Assembly (NCBI GenBank): GCA_025667525.1
Contig: CM046877.1
Span: 621,820,262-621,884,261 of the forward strand
DNA length: 64,000 nucleotides
Source: Glebionis coronaria
Taxonomy: Eukaryota; Streptophyta; Magnoliopsida; Asterales; Asteraceae
Direction: 5' to 3'
Shown: in pieces, positions 1 through 10,905 of the stretch
How the letters are laid out: every line of letters starts with the position of its first letter
How positions within the stretch are numbered: position 1 is the stretch's first letter
Program-made: the position numbers and the translations under genes
Notes under the pieces: generated by a model
Database searches by the model: none
Told to the model about the DNA's origin: nothing
The model's input: only the letters and a program-made list of their open reading frames with translations

Positions 1-929
1 AAAATTAACACAAAAACCAACCAAATTCCAAGTTATCGCGCTTGTTCACAACGCTAGTCTATTTTTAAAACACATCTTTAAAATTCAAGTAGAACAGTAA
101 ACAACGATTAAATGGCAACACGCCTCAACCACGTTTTATAATATACACACATGATCCGCCGCCCCAATGTACGCATCGTCGATTATACTTCGTCTATGTT
201 ATAGTTACGTGAACTAACATATCAAACCCATTAGGAATAAAGGAAATAAAGTAATACGTAAGTAAATTACGTTTCAAAAGAAAATGTCCAAAATGACACA
301 TTACGGTGCGATAACGACAATCGAGATCGACCTAGTCGATATAAAATATGTTACGAAGCATCATTTACGTATCTAGAGTATCAAACGAGGTTCATATTCG
401 GTTATTCGAACAATAAATTAATTATCAAGATTGATAATTTGCGGTGAGGCCGAATTCTCAACAAAACCGCATTATAACTTGTACGATAATCACTCAAGGA
501 CCATTGCTTCACGTGCAATGCCTTTAAACACCATAGTATATACATACTTTTACATAAAAATCATTCCTACATACACGTAGGATTACAACGCGATGTTGCC
601 ATGTAATGCAATGTAGCCCGTTATGCCAATTACATGCAACATATACGATAATCTTTACAGGAATTTGCAAATTACGATGATAAGTACTCAACGTACAAAA
701 CAATATATCTCAATATATATCTCAAAGTATTTACTTACTAAATACTTAGGGAATTCATATCAATTTCGAGGGATACATCTAAATTATAAAGCAATGCTAA
801 AGAATTCTTACCGGAGCCATGCAGGATAGTTGTGTGTGCTTGGACCATTTCTTACGACACCAAAAGTTATAGTTTAGGATTTTCAAAAACGACCTAGTTC
901 TCTATAACTCATGGCTCTGATTACCAATC
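1..929 (-). mobile_element. Partial internal region (leader) of a minus-strand LTR retrotransposon
   Basis: Read on the minus strand, this stretch follows a long LTR and a primer-binding site, so it should be the untranslated leader before gag. It runs off the left edge of the window. I find no gag, protease, reverse transcriptase or integrase motif on either strand. The short plus-strand open frame at 623-829 resembles no known family and is probably chance. The assignment rests on its position next to the primer-binding site and LTR; the coding part would lie further left. Confidence 0.6.
913..926 (-). other. Primer-binding site (initiator tRNA-Met type) of the left LTR element
   Basis: On the minus strand the sequence reads TGGTAATCAGAGCC, which is the plant initiator-tRNA-Met primer-binding motif TGGTATCAGAGCC with one extra A. 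It lies 3 nt after the LTR end, the expected position for priming minus-strand DNA synthesis. It also fixes the orientation of the element: transcription runs leftward, away from the satellite. Confidence 0.7.
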
Positions 930-3708
930 TGTAACACCCCCACAAATGCTATGCGCAGCGGAACTACAACATTGGGTGCTACACAGTATTCATTGCACAC
1001 AAGATATATCAAACGACGCTAAAAAGACGCCAACTTAAAACTTGAATTAAAAATTGTTAGATGATACATGTCCACGGTTTTTCCAACCCCACTGGGTACA
1101 ACAGAGTTTAGCGTTTTCGGTCCCCATAAATCTCAACCCAAGAATTTCAGTTTACAATAACATCACATTAATATTTAAAATTTGTTTTAGTAGAAAAGGA
1201 GGAAAAACAAGCGGACTCCAAGCCATACACACAACGTCCATCCCATGCATGCTCCATTCTACGCCTCAGCGGTTACCTGAAACACATGCCAAAATTTTGG
1301 TCAACGAAAACGTTGAGTGGAATTCATAGGTTTTACAATCAATTTGAACGTATATAAAATAAAAACCATTCGTGATCATTCAATAGCATTGTGGCCATAC
1401 AATCTATTATTCAAGGATATGACAATTGTGTTTAAGCTCATGACACTAATCCGTTAACTCAATCACCCGCGTAATAAATACCGGCGTGATTCAGATGAAA
1501 CCAGTGCCCCTTCTAAAGGCATCAGTTGCAATTATACCTTATTTCTCATACAAAATAACCTACCGCAGAACTTACTCAACGTACAGCTTCTCGGCTAGCA
1601 TTGGGTCGTTAGCCCCGTAGTACTACAAATTGCATAAGCGGCTATTTCCCCCTACTCGAGGGCAGGACAATAGTTAATAGTTCATGAATTTAGGGACTTT
1701 GGCAACTTGGTACTCAACACAATTTCTAAGGCAACTTTCGGGTCTAACAATCATTCATGACATACGTTCCTTTTAAAAACTAGCATGCATTTCCCTCGCG
1801 GGTAAAACAATTTGAAATAAATATAAGCGAGGCTATAAATTCACACATTATATCTTAAGTAGTCGGTAGTTCGAGGGATGATCACTGACGACGAAACGGA
1901 GGCCCGGTTAAATCAACACCTATCACAAATAACGCGTAATGAGTAATCTCATTTTAAATACTTTACGGTACTGTATAAAATACATATATACTAGTCACTT
2001 AGGACAAGTATAACTCACGCCAAAAACAAAACGACAAGCATCACTCATTTTATACCATCCGTTCTCATTACTTACGTTGTCCATTTTTACTCATTCTCGC
2101 CGGTACTTGACTAAAGTACGGGCTGTTTTACCATGTTTAACCACACTTATAAAATTTGACAAAATTCTCAAAAATCCTATAAGACCTGTAGATAACATGT
2201 TTTTAAGCCCAATAAAAGTTTTTACTTTTACGACCCGTTACGCAACTCTTTTCCAAAACTACATTTTACGGGCTGAATTTGCACTTCGACCAATTTTGAC
2301 CTCTTTGACCTATATGAAAAGTACCTTTGACTTCTTTGACTCCTAAGTCAACTTATAGACTCATTTGTACAGGTTAGGGACCAAATTTTGACCCTTGACC
2401 ATTTACCAATTCATACTTGTGACCCTCGGGATTTGACTAAAACTTTACATAAATCCGGATTATGAAAGTCCTCGTCTCCCGGTACTCGATCTTTAAAACC
2501 TCATAACTTTTAGCTCGTTTTGAGTCACGGGCTCTACCTTATACCAAATTAAAGACAAAGAGACCCTCTACAACTACATTTAGTTTTTAAGACCTGTAGG
2601 AAAAATAAATTTTATGAAATGACCTCAAAGTTTCTGCCTAAATATGACCATACCAAAAACATGCTTAGACTCGATTTCGAGCCTTCTAACCACCACTAGG
2701 CATCATCCTAAGCTTCCCTAATCACCACCAAACACAAATTTTCAGTCCTAACCCCTATTGATCAACAACCTTATGATCTAAAAATATAAAAACAAACATG
2801 CAATCACTTATACCCATTCAAACACACCCAAAACACCCTTATAAACACAAATCCATGACATTTCATCAAACACCTTGAACACACCCCAAAACCCCAAAAA
2901 TTCGTGGCTTTTAGGGGCTGTGGAGAACCCATAACATAAAACCCATCTTGTTTTATGGATTAATTGATATTATAAACACACGTATTAAACATCCCACTAG
3001 TTTAATTACACCAAAACACGTTTTTGAAAAATCTTTAATTCTTGAAAAATTTATGTTAATGCATGTTTAATTAAACCATGGATTAACACTCACCAAGGGA
3101 TTCTAAGATGTGGTCTTAAGTTAGTTTTTGTGAAAACTCAAGAAAAAAATGGTGGGTGGTGGTTCTTTGGGTTTGGCCGTCGGCCTAAGGACAAAGAGAG
3201 GAGAGTGTTTGATTTTTGTTTTGTGAAATGTGTTTGTGTGTTTGTGTTTGTGTCATTTTGTGTGATTGGGAGGGACCAAATGGTAAATAAAGGTTTCTTT
3301 TGGCCTTAAGTTAAAAACGCCCTTAAAACTTTACGGGTTCGACTCACTAGTCAATTTTGAAAATTTTACGGGAGTCGGAAATCATCCCGAACACTCCAAA
3401 ATATTTTTGGGATACTTTAAATGTACTCGGAAGGCTATAAAACTCACCCGACTCAACTTAACACGAACCGTAAATAAAATTCTCGAAAAATTACATTATC
3501 GATAAATCGTCACTAATTATAGAAATTTGGGCATCCATCGGGATCGTAATCGTCATCGTCCTTCTTAAATCGTCAATCGTTAAATTACGACCGTAAACGT
3601 CGGTTTCAACTTAACCCGTCAAATAATTCCACGATAAAAATTCTTAAAAATTTCAAAAATATTCGTAAAATAGGATTAAATAAATAATGTTGGGCTCGGG
3701 ATATCACA
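930..3708 (-). repeat. 5' LTR (about 2.8 kb) of a minus-strand LTR retrotransposon, probably Ty3/Gypsy
   Basis: On the minus strand the LTR starts TGTGATATCCCG at 3708 and ends GGGGGTGTTACA at 930, with TG...CA termini and an imperfect terminal inverted repeat (TGTGATATCCC against TGTAACACCCC). A primer-binding site follows at once. The length of about 2.8 kb and the TGTGAYA-type start fit the long LTRs of plant Ty3/Gypsy chromovirus-like elements, but no coding domain is in view to confirm the clade. The other LTR lies outside the window, so the boundaries rest on termini alone. Open frames at 1054-1329 and 2077-2346 show no recognisable domain. The target duplication would include the bases just after 3708 (TCCAC), which cannot be checked here. 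Confidence 0.65.
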
Positions 3709-3801
3709 TCCACAAGTGAGCCACAACCTAAGAGAGATGCTCATACTGAACAACTCTTGAGACAATAAATTAGCATCATACGGCACTTTCACGGGTGTTA
3801 C
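3709..3801. other. Short unassigned spacer between the left LTR and the satellite array
   Basis: About 93 bp that matches neither the LTR termini nor the satellite unit. Satellite similarity begins at about 3802, in the part of the unit reading AACATGGGTTGCG. It may be the original array edge or a relic of an older insertion. I see nothing else in it. Confidence 0.5.
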
Positions 3802-6800
3802 AACATGGGTTGCGATAAAAAGGCCATAACATGTGCTACACGACTCCGTTTCAAGACCACCACTAACCAATTGAAAGCTTGAAACAAGGAGTACGTTTTA
3901 TGTCAGAAACCCTTGGTCAAAAGAGACTTAACCGGTCGAAAATGATCAAAATCGGCGAAAACGACCAAAAATGTAGAAACCGGCAAAAATCATCCAAGCT
4001 TATGAAGAAACCGGAGAACTGATTTCCAGTCCATATAGACCACATAGAATCCGGGGAAAATGTGTTTGCACGGGTACTAGGTGGATAAAACACACCAAAA
4101 GATTTTTGTTTCTTAGTTTTTGTCGTGTTTTTCTTGGTGTAAAAGTTGGTCAGCTAGTATTTGAAGTAGTTATGTATGCACCAGGAAAACAACATCTCGA
4201 CGACATAACGGTCGAGATATGAGTTTTCTCTAACAACACGTCGCTCTCTTTTATCAAAACAACAATGATATTGTTTATCCTTGGGAAGCCTAAAGAGGTA
4301 AATAATAGACGAAACTAGACAACAAGTATTTGACATCTCATGTAAGAAACTCATGCTTAAGTATTATATGACTTTGAAATATTCGATTAACCATTTTATT
4401 TTATTTGAATGGCAAGCTATTTATTAAATTAATTATTTAGTTAAACCTCCTTAATGGTATGATTGGAGTTTAGTTTATTGGTCTTTTCACTTGGATTCAC
4501 ATTAAACTCGCTTTTCCTTCTTTATTTGTGTATGTATGATTGTTACTTACAATTTATTGTTCTTCAACTTCACATAATAAACATACATATATACAACATA
4601 CCTATACAAAAGCATATAAGAGGGATTTAGTTTTTACTAATTCCATACTGTAAATAAATAGAGTGCCAAACATAATCGCTAACACACAAAAATAGATTTA
4701 GATTGAAATTATTAGAAAACATGGGTTGCGATAAAAAAGGCCATAACATATGCTACACGACTCCGTTTCAAGACCACCACTAACCAATTGAAAACTTGAA
4801 ACAAGGAGTATGTTTTATGTCGGAAACCCTTGTTCAAAAGCGACTTAACCGGTCGAAAATGATCAAAATCGGCGAAAACGACAAAAATGTCGAAACCGGC
4901 AAAAATCATCCAAGCTTATGAAGAAACCGGAGAACTGATTTCGAGTCCATATAGACCACATAGGATCCGGGGAAAGTGTGTTTCCACGGGTTCTAGGTGG
5001 ATAAAACAAACCAAAAGATTTTTGTTTCTTAGTTTTAGTCGTGTTTTGCGTGGTGTAAAAGTTGGTCAGCTTTTATTTGAAGTAGTTATGTATGCACCGG
5101 GAAAACAACATCTCGACGACATAACGGTCGAGATATGAGTTTGCTTTAACAAGACGTCGCTCTCTTTGATAAAAACAACAATGATATTGTTTATCCTTGG
5201 GAAGCCTAACGAGGTGAATAATATACAAAACTAGACAACAAGTATTTGACATCTCATGTAAGAAACTCATGCTTAAGTATTATATGACTTTGAAATGATC
5301 GATTCAACATTTTATTCTATTTGAATGGTAAGCTATTTATTAAATTAATTATTTAGTTAAACCTCCTTAATGGTATGATTGGATTTTAGTTTATTGATCT
5401 TTTCACTTGGATTCACATTAAACTCATTTTTCCTACTTTATTTGTGTATGTATGAGAGTTACTTACAATCTATTGTGCTTCGACTTCACATAATAAGCAT
5501 ACATATATACAACATACCTATACAAAAGCATATAAGAGGGATTTAGTTTTTACTAATTCCATACTGTAAAGAAATAGAGTGCCAAGCATAATCGCTAACA
5601 CACAAAAATAGATTTAGATTGAAATTAATATAAAACATGGGTTGCGATAAAAAGCCCATAACATGTGCTACACGACTCCGTTTCAGGACCACCACTAACC
5701 CATTGCAAGCTTGAATCAAGGAGTACGTTTTATGTCAGAAACCCTTGGTCAAAAGCGATTTAACTGGTCGAAAATGATCAAAATCGGCGAAAACGACCAA
5801 AAATTTCGAAACCGGAAAAAATCATCCAAGCTTATGAAGAAACCGGAGAACTGATTTCCAGTCCATATAGACCACATATAATCTGGGGAATATGTGCTTG
5901 CTCAGGTTCTAGGTGGATAAAACAAACCAAAAGATTTTTGTTTCTTAGTTTTAGTCGTGTTTTGCCTGGTGTAAAAGTTGGTCAGCTAGTATTTGAAGTA
6001 GTTATGTATGCACCGGGCAAACAACATCTCGATGACATAACGGTCGAGATATGAGTTTGCTCTAACAAGACGTCGCTCTCTTTGATCAAAACAACAATGA
6101 TATTGTTTATCCTTGGGAAGCCTAACGAGGTGAATAATATACAAAACTAGACAACAAGTATTCGACATCTTATGTAAGAAACTCATGCTTAAGTATTATA
6201 TGACTTTGAAATACTCGATTCAACATTTTATTCTATTTTAATGGCAAGCTATTTATTAAATTAATTATTTAGTTAAACCTCCTTAATGGTATTATTGGAG
6301 TTTAGTTTATTGATCTTTTCACTTGGATTCACATGAAACTCGCTTTTCCTTCTTTATTTCTGTATGTATGAGAGTTATTTAGAATCTATTGTGCTTCGAC
6401 TTCACATAATAAACATACATATATACAACATACCTATACAAAAGCATATAAGAGGGATTTAGTTTTTACTAATTCCATACTGTAAAGAAATAGAGTGCCA
6501 AGCATAATCGCTAACACACAAAAATAGATTTAGATTGAAATTTTCATAAAACATAGGTTGCGATAAAAAGGCCATAACATGTGCTACACGACTCCGTTTC
6601 AAGACCACCACTAACCAATTTAAAGCTTGAAACAAGGAGTACGTTTTATGTCGGAAACCCTTGGTCAAAAGAGACTTAACCGGTCGAAAATGATCAAAAT
6701 CGCCGAAAACGACCAAAAATGTCGAAACCGGCAAAAATCATCCAAACTTATGAAGAAACCGGATAACTGATTTCCAGTCGATATAGACCACATAGAATCC

Positions 6801-8020
6801 GGGGAAAATGTGTTTGCACGGGTAGTAGGTGGATAAAACACACCAAAAGATTTTTGTTTCTTAGTTTTAGTCGTGTTTTGCTTGGTGTAAAAGTTGGTCA
6901 GCTAGTATTTGAAGTAGTTATGTATGCACCAGGAAAACAACATCTCGACGACATAACGGTCGAGATATGAGTTTGCTCTAACAACACGTCGCTCTCTTTG
7001 ATCAAAACAACAATGATATTGTTTATCCTTGGGAAGCCTAAAGAGGTAAATAATAGACGAAACAAGACAACAAGTATTTGACATCTCATGTAAGAAACTC
7101 ATGCTTAAGTATTATATGACTTTGAAATATTCGATTCAACATTTTATTTTATTTGAATGGCAAGCTATTTATTAAATTAATTATTTAGTTAAACCTCCTT
7201 AATGGTATGATTGGAGTTTAGTTTATTGGTCTTTTCAATTGGATTCACATTAAACTCGCTTTTCCTTCTTTATTTGTGTATGTATGATTGTTACTTACAA
7301 TCTATTGTGCTTCGACTTCACATAATAAACATACATATATACAACATACCTATTCAAAAGCATATAAGAGGGATTTAGTTTTTACTAATTCCATACTGTA
7401 AATAAATAGAGTGCTAAACATAATCGCTAACACACAAAAATAGATTTAGAATGAAATTATAAGAAAACATGGGTTGCGATAAAAAGGCCATAACATATGC
7501 TACACGACTCCGTTTCAAGACCACCACTAACCACTTGAAAGCTTGAAACAAGGAGTATGTTTTATGTCGGAAACCCTTGTTCAAAAGCAACTTAACCGGT
7601 CGAAAATGATCAAAATCGGCGAAAACGACAAAAATGTCGAAACCGGCAAAAATCATCCAAGCTTATGAAGAAACCGGTGAACTGATTTCGAGTCCATATA
7701 GACCACATAGGATCCGGGGAAAGTGTGTTTCCACGGGTTCTAGGTGGATAAAACAAACCAAAAGATTTTTATTTCTTAGTTTTAGTCGTGTTTTGCCTGG
7801 TGTAAAAGTTGGTCAGCTAGTATTTGAAGTAGTTATGTATGCACCGGGCAAACAACATCTCGACGACATAACGGTCGAGATATGAGTTTGCTCTAACAAC
7901 ACGTCGCTCTCTTTGATCAAAACAACAATGATATTGTTTATCCTTGGGAAGCCTAAAGAGGTGAATAATATACAAAACTAGACAACAAGTATTTGACATC
8001 TCATGTAAGAAACTCATGCT
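3802..8020 (+). repeat. Satellite block A (about 4.6 monomers of about 916 bp)
   Basis: Head-to-tail copies with a period of 915-916 bp, seen for example in the repeated landmark GTAAGAAACTCATGCT at about 4342, 5258, 6174, 7090 and 8005. A three-monomer higher-order pattern is visible: the variant at 4154-4354 recurs at 6902-7102 (offset 2748) and the variant at 4887-5138 recurs at 7634-7885 (offset 2747). Each monomer carries short open frames on both strands (83 codons plus; about 91 and 66 codons minus). None resembles a known protein and many copies are broken. The block ends where LINE copy 1 is inserted. Confidence 0.95.
8005..8020. repeat. Target-site duplication, left copy, LINE copy 1
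   Basis: The 16 bp GTAAGAAACTCATGCT immediately precede the LINE 5' end and recur exactly at 15645-15660 after its poly(A) tail. Joining the flanks at one copy restores a continuous satellite monomer, so the insertion boundaries are exact. Confidence 0.95.
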
Positions 8021-8351
8021 ATTTCTCTCTCACCTTTTCTCTCTCTTAAAACCCCTAAAATTTTATTAAGTAATCTATCATCTAAATTTGATCCAACCAT
8101 TGGATCATTGATTTTATTTTTGTTTTGATTCTACTGTTCCTGATCTATCAATACATATAAAAATCATCCACTAAAAATTTCATTTGATATTTTTTAAAAA
8201 TTAGTTTATCACTGTTCTGGGTATTTGTTACACACACTTAAAAACATACACTGTTCATCTTTACCTCGTACATTAAATTCAATCATTAATTCGTCTTCCT
8301 TCACTATGGTTTTGCTATTCTATCACATTTATTAACCTTTCTTTTTCTATC
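8021..8351 (+). promoter_or_regulatory. LINE copy 1 5' UTR, presumed internal promoter
   Basis: The 331 bp between the insertion point and the first ORF1 ATG. It opens with an ATTTCTCTCTCACC / TTTCTCTCTC pyrimidine stretch, and the same start is found in copy 2, so both are full length at the 5' end. LINEs usually carry their promoter in this region. No specific promoter element can be named from sequence alone. Confidence 0.6.
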
Positions 8352-10873
8352 ATGGTGAAACAAGATCCACCTATCACTGATTCCTCCAAAATCCCACCTA
8401 GGGGTTCGGATGAAGTGATTCATACTAAGAAGGGTATTAGGATTCGTAACAAGGAAACTGGTTTATTTGTTGGGAATACGCAATCGAAACAGGTTTCTAA
8501 ACCCTCTCATGTGAATTTTAAAAAGGGGGTTAAGAAAAACTATGGTGGGAAGGATATTGAAGGGTGTGATGTGGAGGGTGATAGTGATACTGGTGGTTCT
8601 GTTGCGTGCTCAGAGACCCATAGTTTGGATTCGAGAAGTGTAAGTGAGGCTGTCATGGATGCTGAAGTTCCTTCTGGTATTGACAATGAAATGGTAAGCC
8701 AAATTTTGAATGAGGCTAATCATAAGAAAAGTGGTATTACTTTTTGTTCTGTTGTTAATGAGGGTATTAGTACTAATAGTAGTAGTTTAGGACCTATGCC
8801 TGTTCCTGTTAGTGAAAACGCTATACTAAATAGGATTAAGGTTAATGATGGTCCTAGGATTATTAAAAGGGGTGAAGAGTTAGTTGATGGAGGAAATAAT
8901 GCCAATGCTGCTTTCTCATTTAACAATGCTGAGAAGTGGCCGAGTTTGCCTAAGAATGTAAGTGATGGTAAGAGTGGTGATGGAAATGTGGCTAGTGTTG
9001 ATACTGTTATGGGAGAAAACAATGATGCTAGGGTATCCAATGCGTTTTTGAAGGCGATTCAGGGTATGGTAGAGAGTACTAGTACAAAACTTAAGTTGTT
9101 CCCTGTGGATGTTAATGAAAAAGGGGGGATTAGTGTTAATTTGGATCCTGTTATTGAGTTGGGAAGCAAGAAGTGGGCAATGATGTTGGTTGGGTATTTT
9201 GTGGGGGAGAAGATGAGTTATAGGGACATTATGGGTCACCTAAGGAGAATGTGGAGGGGACATGATTTTACAGATGTGGTGACTAATGAGTGCGGTTTAT
9301 ACTTTTTCAAATTTAAGTCGGAAGAGGGGATGAATTTTATCTTAGAAAATGGGCCTTGGATGGTTAATGGTGTTCCATTGTTTGTGCAAAAATGGGAACC
9401 AGGGCTAAGTATGGTGAAGCCAGAACACACTAAGGTTCCTTTGTGGGTCAAGATTTAGGACCTCCCTCTTGAGGCTTGGAATAACGAAGGTATTAGCAGG
9501 TTAGCTAGCTGTGTGGGTACGCCTATTATTATGGATAGACTTACGGCTTCTATGTGTGATAAAACTTATGGAAGAGCGAGTTTTGCTAGAGTATTAATAG
9601 AAATGGATGCTGTTAGGGGTTTACCAGAGATTGTTCACGCTACTTATGAAAGTTTGGGCAAGTCTATGGATCTTAGGGTTGAGTACCCTTGGAGACCTAT
9701 GGTTTGTTCACATTGCAAAGTCTTTGGTCACTGTTATGAATATTGTACAAAAAGGAGTGTTATTGAGACGGTGAGAAAGGCAAAAGTTGTTGATAAGGGT
9801 AAGGCTGTGGTTAATGAGGTGACTCATAATGAGGAAGATGGTGAATGGACGACGGTGGGAAAGAAGAAGAATCAGGATAATGAGGGAAGCACTTCGTATG
9901 GACAAAGGAATAGGATGGTTGATGGTTATGGCAGAGGGGGTTTTAATGGTAGAGGAAGAGGAAATATGGGTAGAGGTGGAAGGGGGTTTGGTGATCAAAG
10001 GTTTTATAGGGAAGCGAATACTCAAAAGCTAATTGTGAGGAAGAATGTTGTTGATGTTACTGGTAATAAGGAGAATGTGGAGCCTAAGGTCAATATAGCC
10101 ACAAGGATGGATGTTGATAAGAAGAGTGTTGTGGATGGTAAGCATAAGGATGGGAGTGTTAATAATAAGGAAGGAAATGTGAAGGCTGCTGTAAATGCTC
10201 AGTCTGCGAATAGATTTGCTACATTAGCTAGTGAGGTGGTCGTGGATAAGGTTTTAGATTGGGAAGTGATGAGGAGTAGAATTGATATGGCGTGTGAAAA
10301 AGGGATCCATATTTCGACTGAAGAGAGGAAAAAATAGGATGAGAAGTTGAAGTCTTATTTCGTCAAGAAGATGCAGGATGTTACTAGGAAGGCCTCTTTG
10401 GATGTGATTATGGCTAGCATTGTTGTGCTTAATAAACAGATTCAGCATAGTAATGATATGATAGCAATTGAGGTAAAAAAAAGAGAGCTGATCAGAGATA
10501 CAAGGCGGTTATGATAGAGGAAGGAATTTCTGAGAATGAGGCTTTTCAAAAGGTATATGAGGAATTGTATACTGATGAGGTGGAAAGGATTGCAGTTTTA
10601 GAGCTAAGGAAGCAGTATGCTGAGGTGGAGGTTTTCTTCCGTACTAAACAGGAATTTTCGTTACTTGAGTTGAACTCTTGGTCAGAGGCTAAGCTTGAGT
10701 TTTATAAACTTTCTGTTGGTATTGAAGCTTTTACGTTAGCTGCGGATTTGGCTAAGTATGGGAAACATGATGAGATGGTGGATGATGTTGCAGTAGATTT
10801 GAGTGCTAGTGCTCAGTTTGTTGCAAGTGATGTCCCTACGAATGTTACTGATGGAGATTTGTGCCAGATGTAA
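8352..10873 (+). pseudogene. LINE copy 1 ORF1: gag-like RNA-binding protein, broken
   Basis: ORF1 of plant LINEs binds the element RNA and forms the retrotransposition particle. Translation from the ATG at 8352 gives 368 codons, containing most of a DUF4283-like region (PWMVNG, LFVQKWEPG), before a TAG at 9456-9458 where copy 2 has TGG. The frame continues through a CCHC zinc knuckle at 9705-9746 (CSHCKVFGHCYEYC, spacing C-x2-C-x4-H-x4-C) and a Gly/Arg-rich stretch at about 9937-9990. A TAG at 10335-10337 is shared with copy 2. An 8-A run near 10475-10482 then shifts the frame; the charged C-terminal part resumes at about 10511. The final stop TAA (10871-10873) replaces CAA of copy 2, whose frame runs 13 codons longer. 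The G-to-A and C-to-T nature of two private stops fits decay of methylated DNA. Confidence 0.88.
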
Positions 10874-10905
10874 GGTATGATTGCACCACCCCCTCCTGTT
10901 TAATT

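Noticed and set aside
623..829. Plus-strand open frame in the left flank
   Set aside because: Short, low-complexity, no domain, inside the leader of a minus-strand retroelement.
913..926. tRNA gene fragment at the TGGTAATCAGAGCC motif
   Set aside because: It is the complement of a tRNA 3' end positioned next to an LTR terminus; no cloverleaf surrounds it. It is a primer-binding site.
1054..1329. 91-codon frame inside the left LTR
   Set aside because: Lies within a non-coding LTR and resembles no protein family.
2077..2346. 89-codon frame inside the left LTR
   Set aside because: Same reason: LTR sequence with no recognisable domain.
4887..5138. 83-codon plus-strand frame in satellite monomers as a real gene family
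   Set aside because: No recognisable domain, broken by stops or indels in many monomers (all those right of 54.7 kb), and overlapped by minus-strand frames. Kept only as a low-interest finding.
6902..7102. 66-codon and about 91-codon minus-strand frames in monomers as genes
   Set aside because: Persistence is expected when monomers differ by only a few percent; no homologue recognised and no gene structure.
3802..8020. Regular repeat as a CRISPR-like array
   Set aside because: The whole 914-bp unit repeats, with no repeat/spacer alternation, and the window is clearly eukaryotic.
3802..8020. Satellite as tandem Helitrons
   Set aside because: No CTRR-type terminus with hairpin at unit ends and no AT insertion signature; units are simple head-to-tail copies.
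8916..9239. Minus-strand frames opposite LINE ORF1 and ORF2
   Set aside because: Shadows of the plus-strand coding sequence with biased composition; the sense frames carry clear domain motifs.
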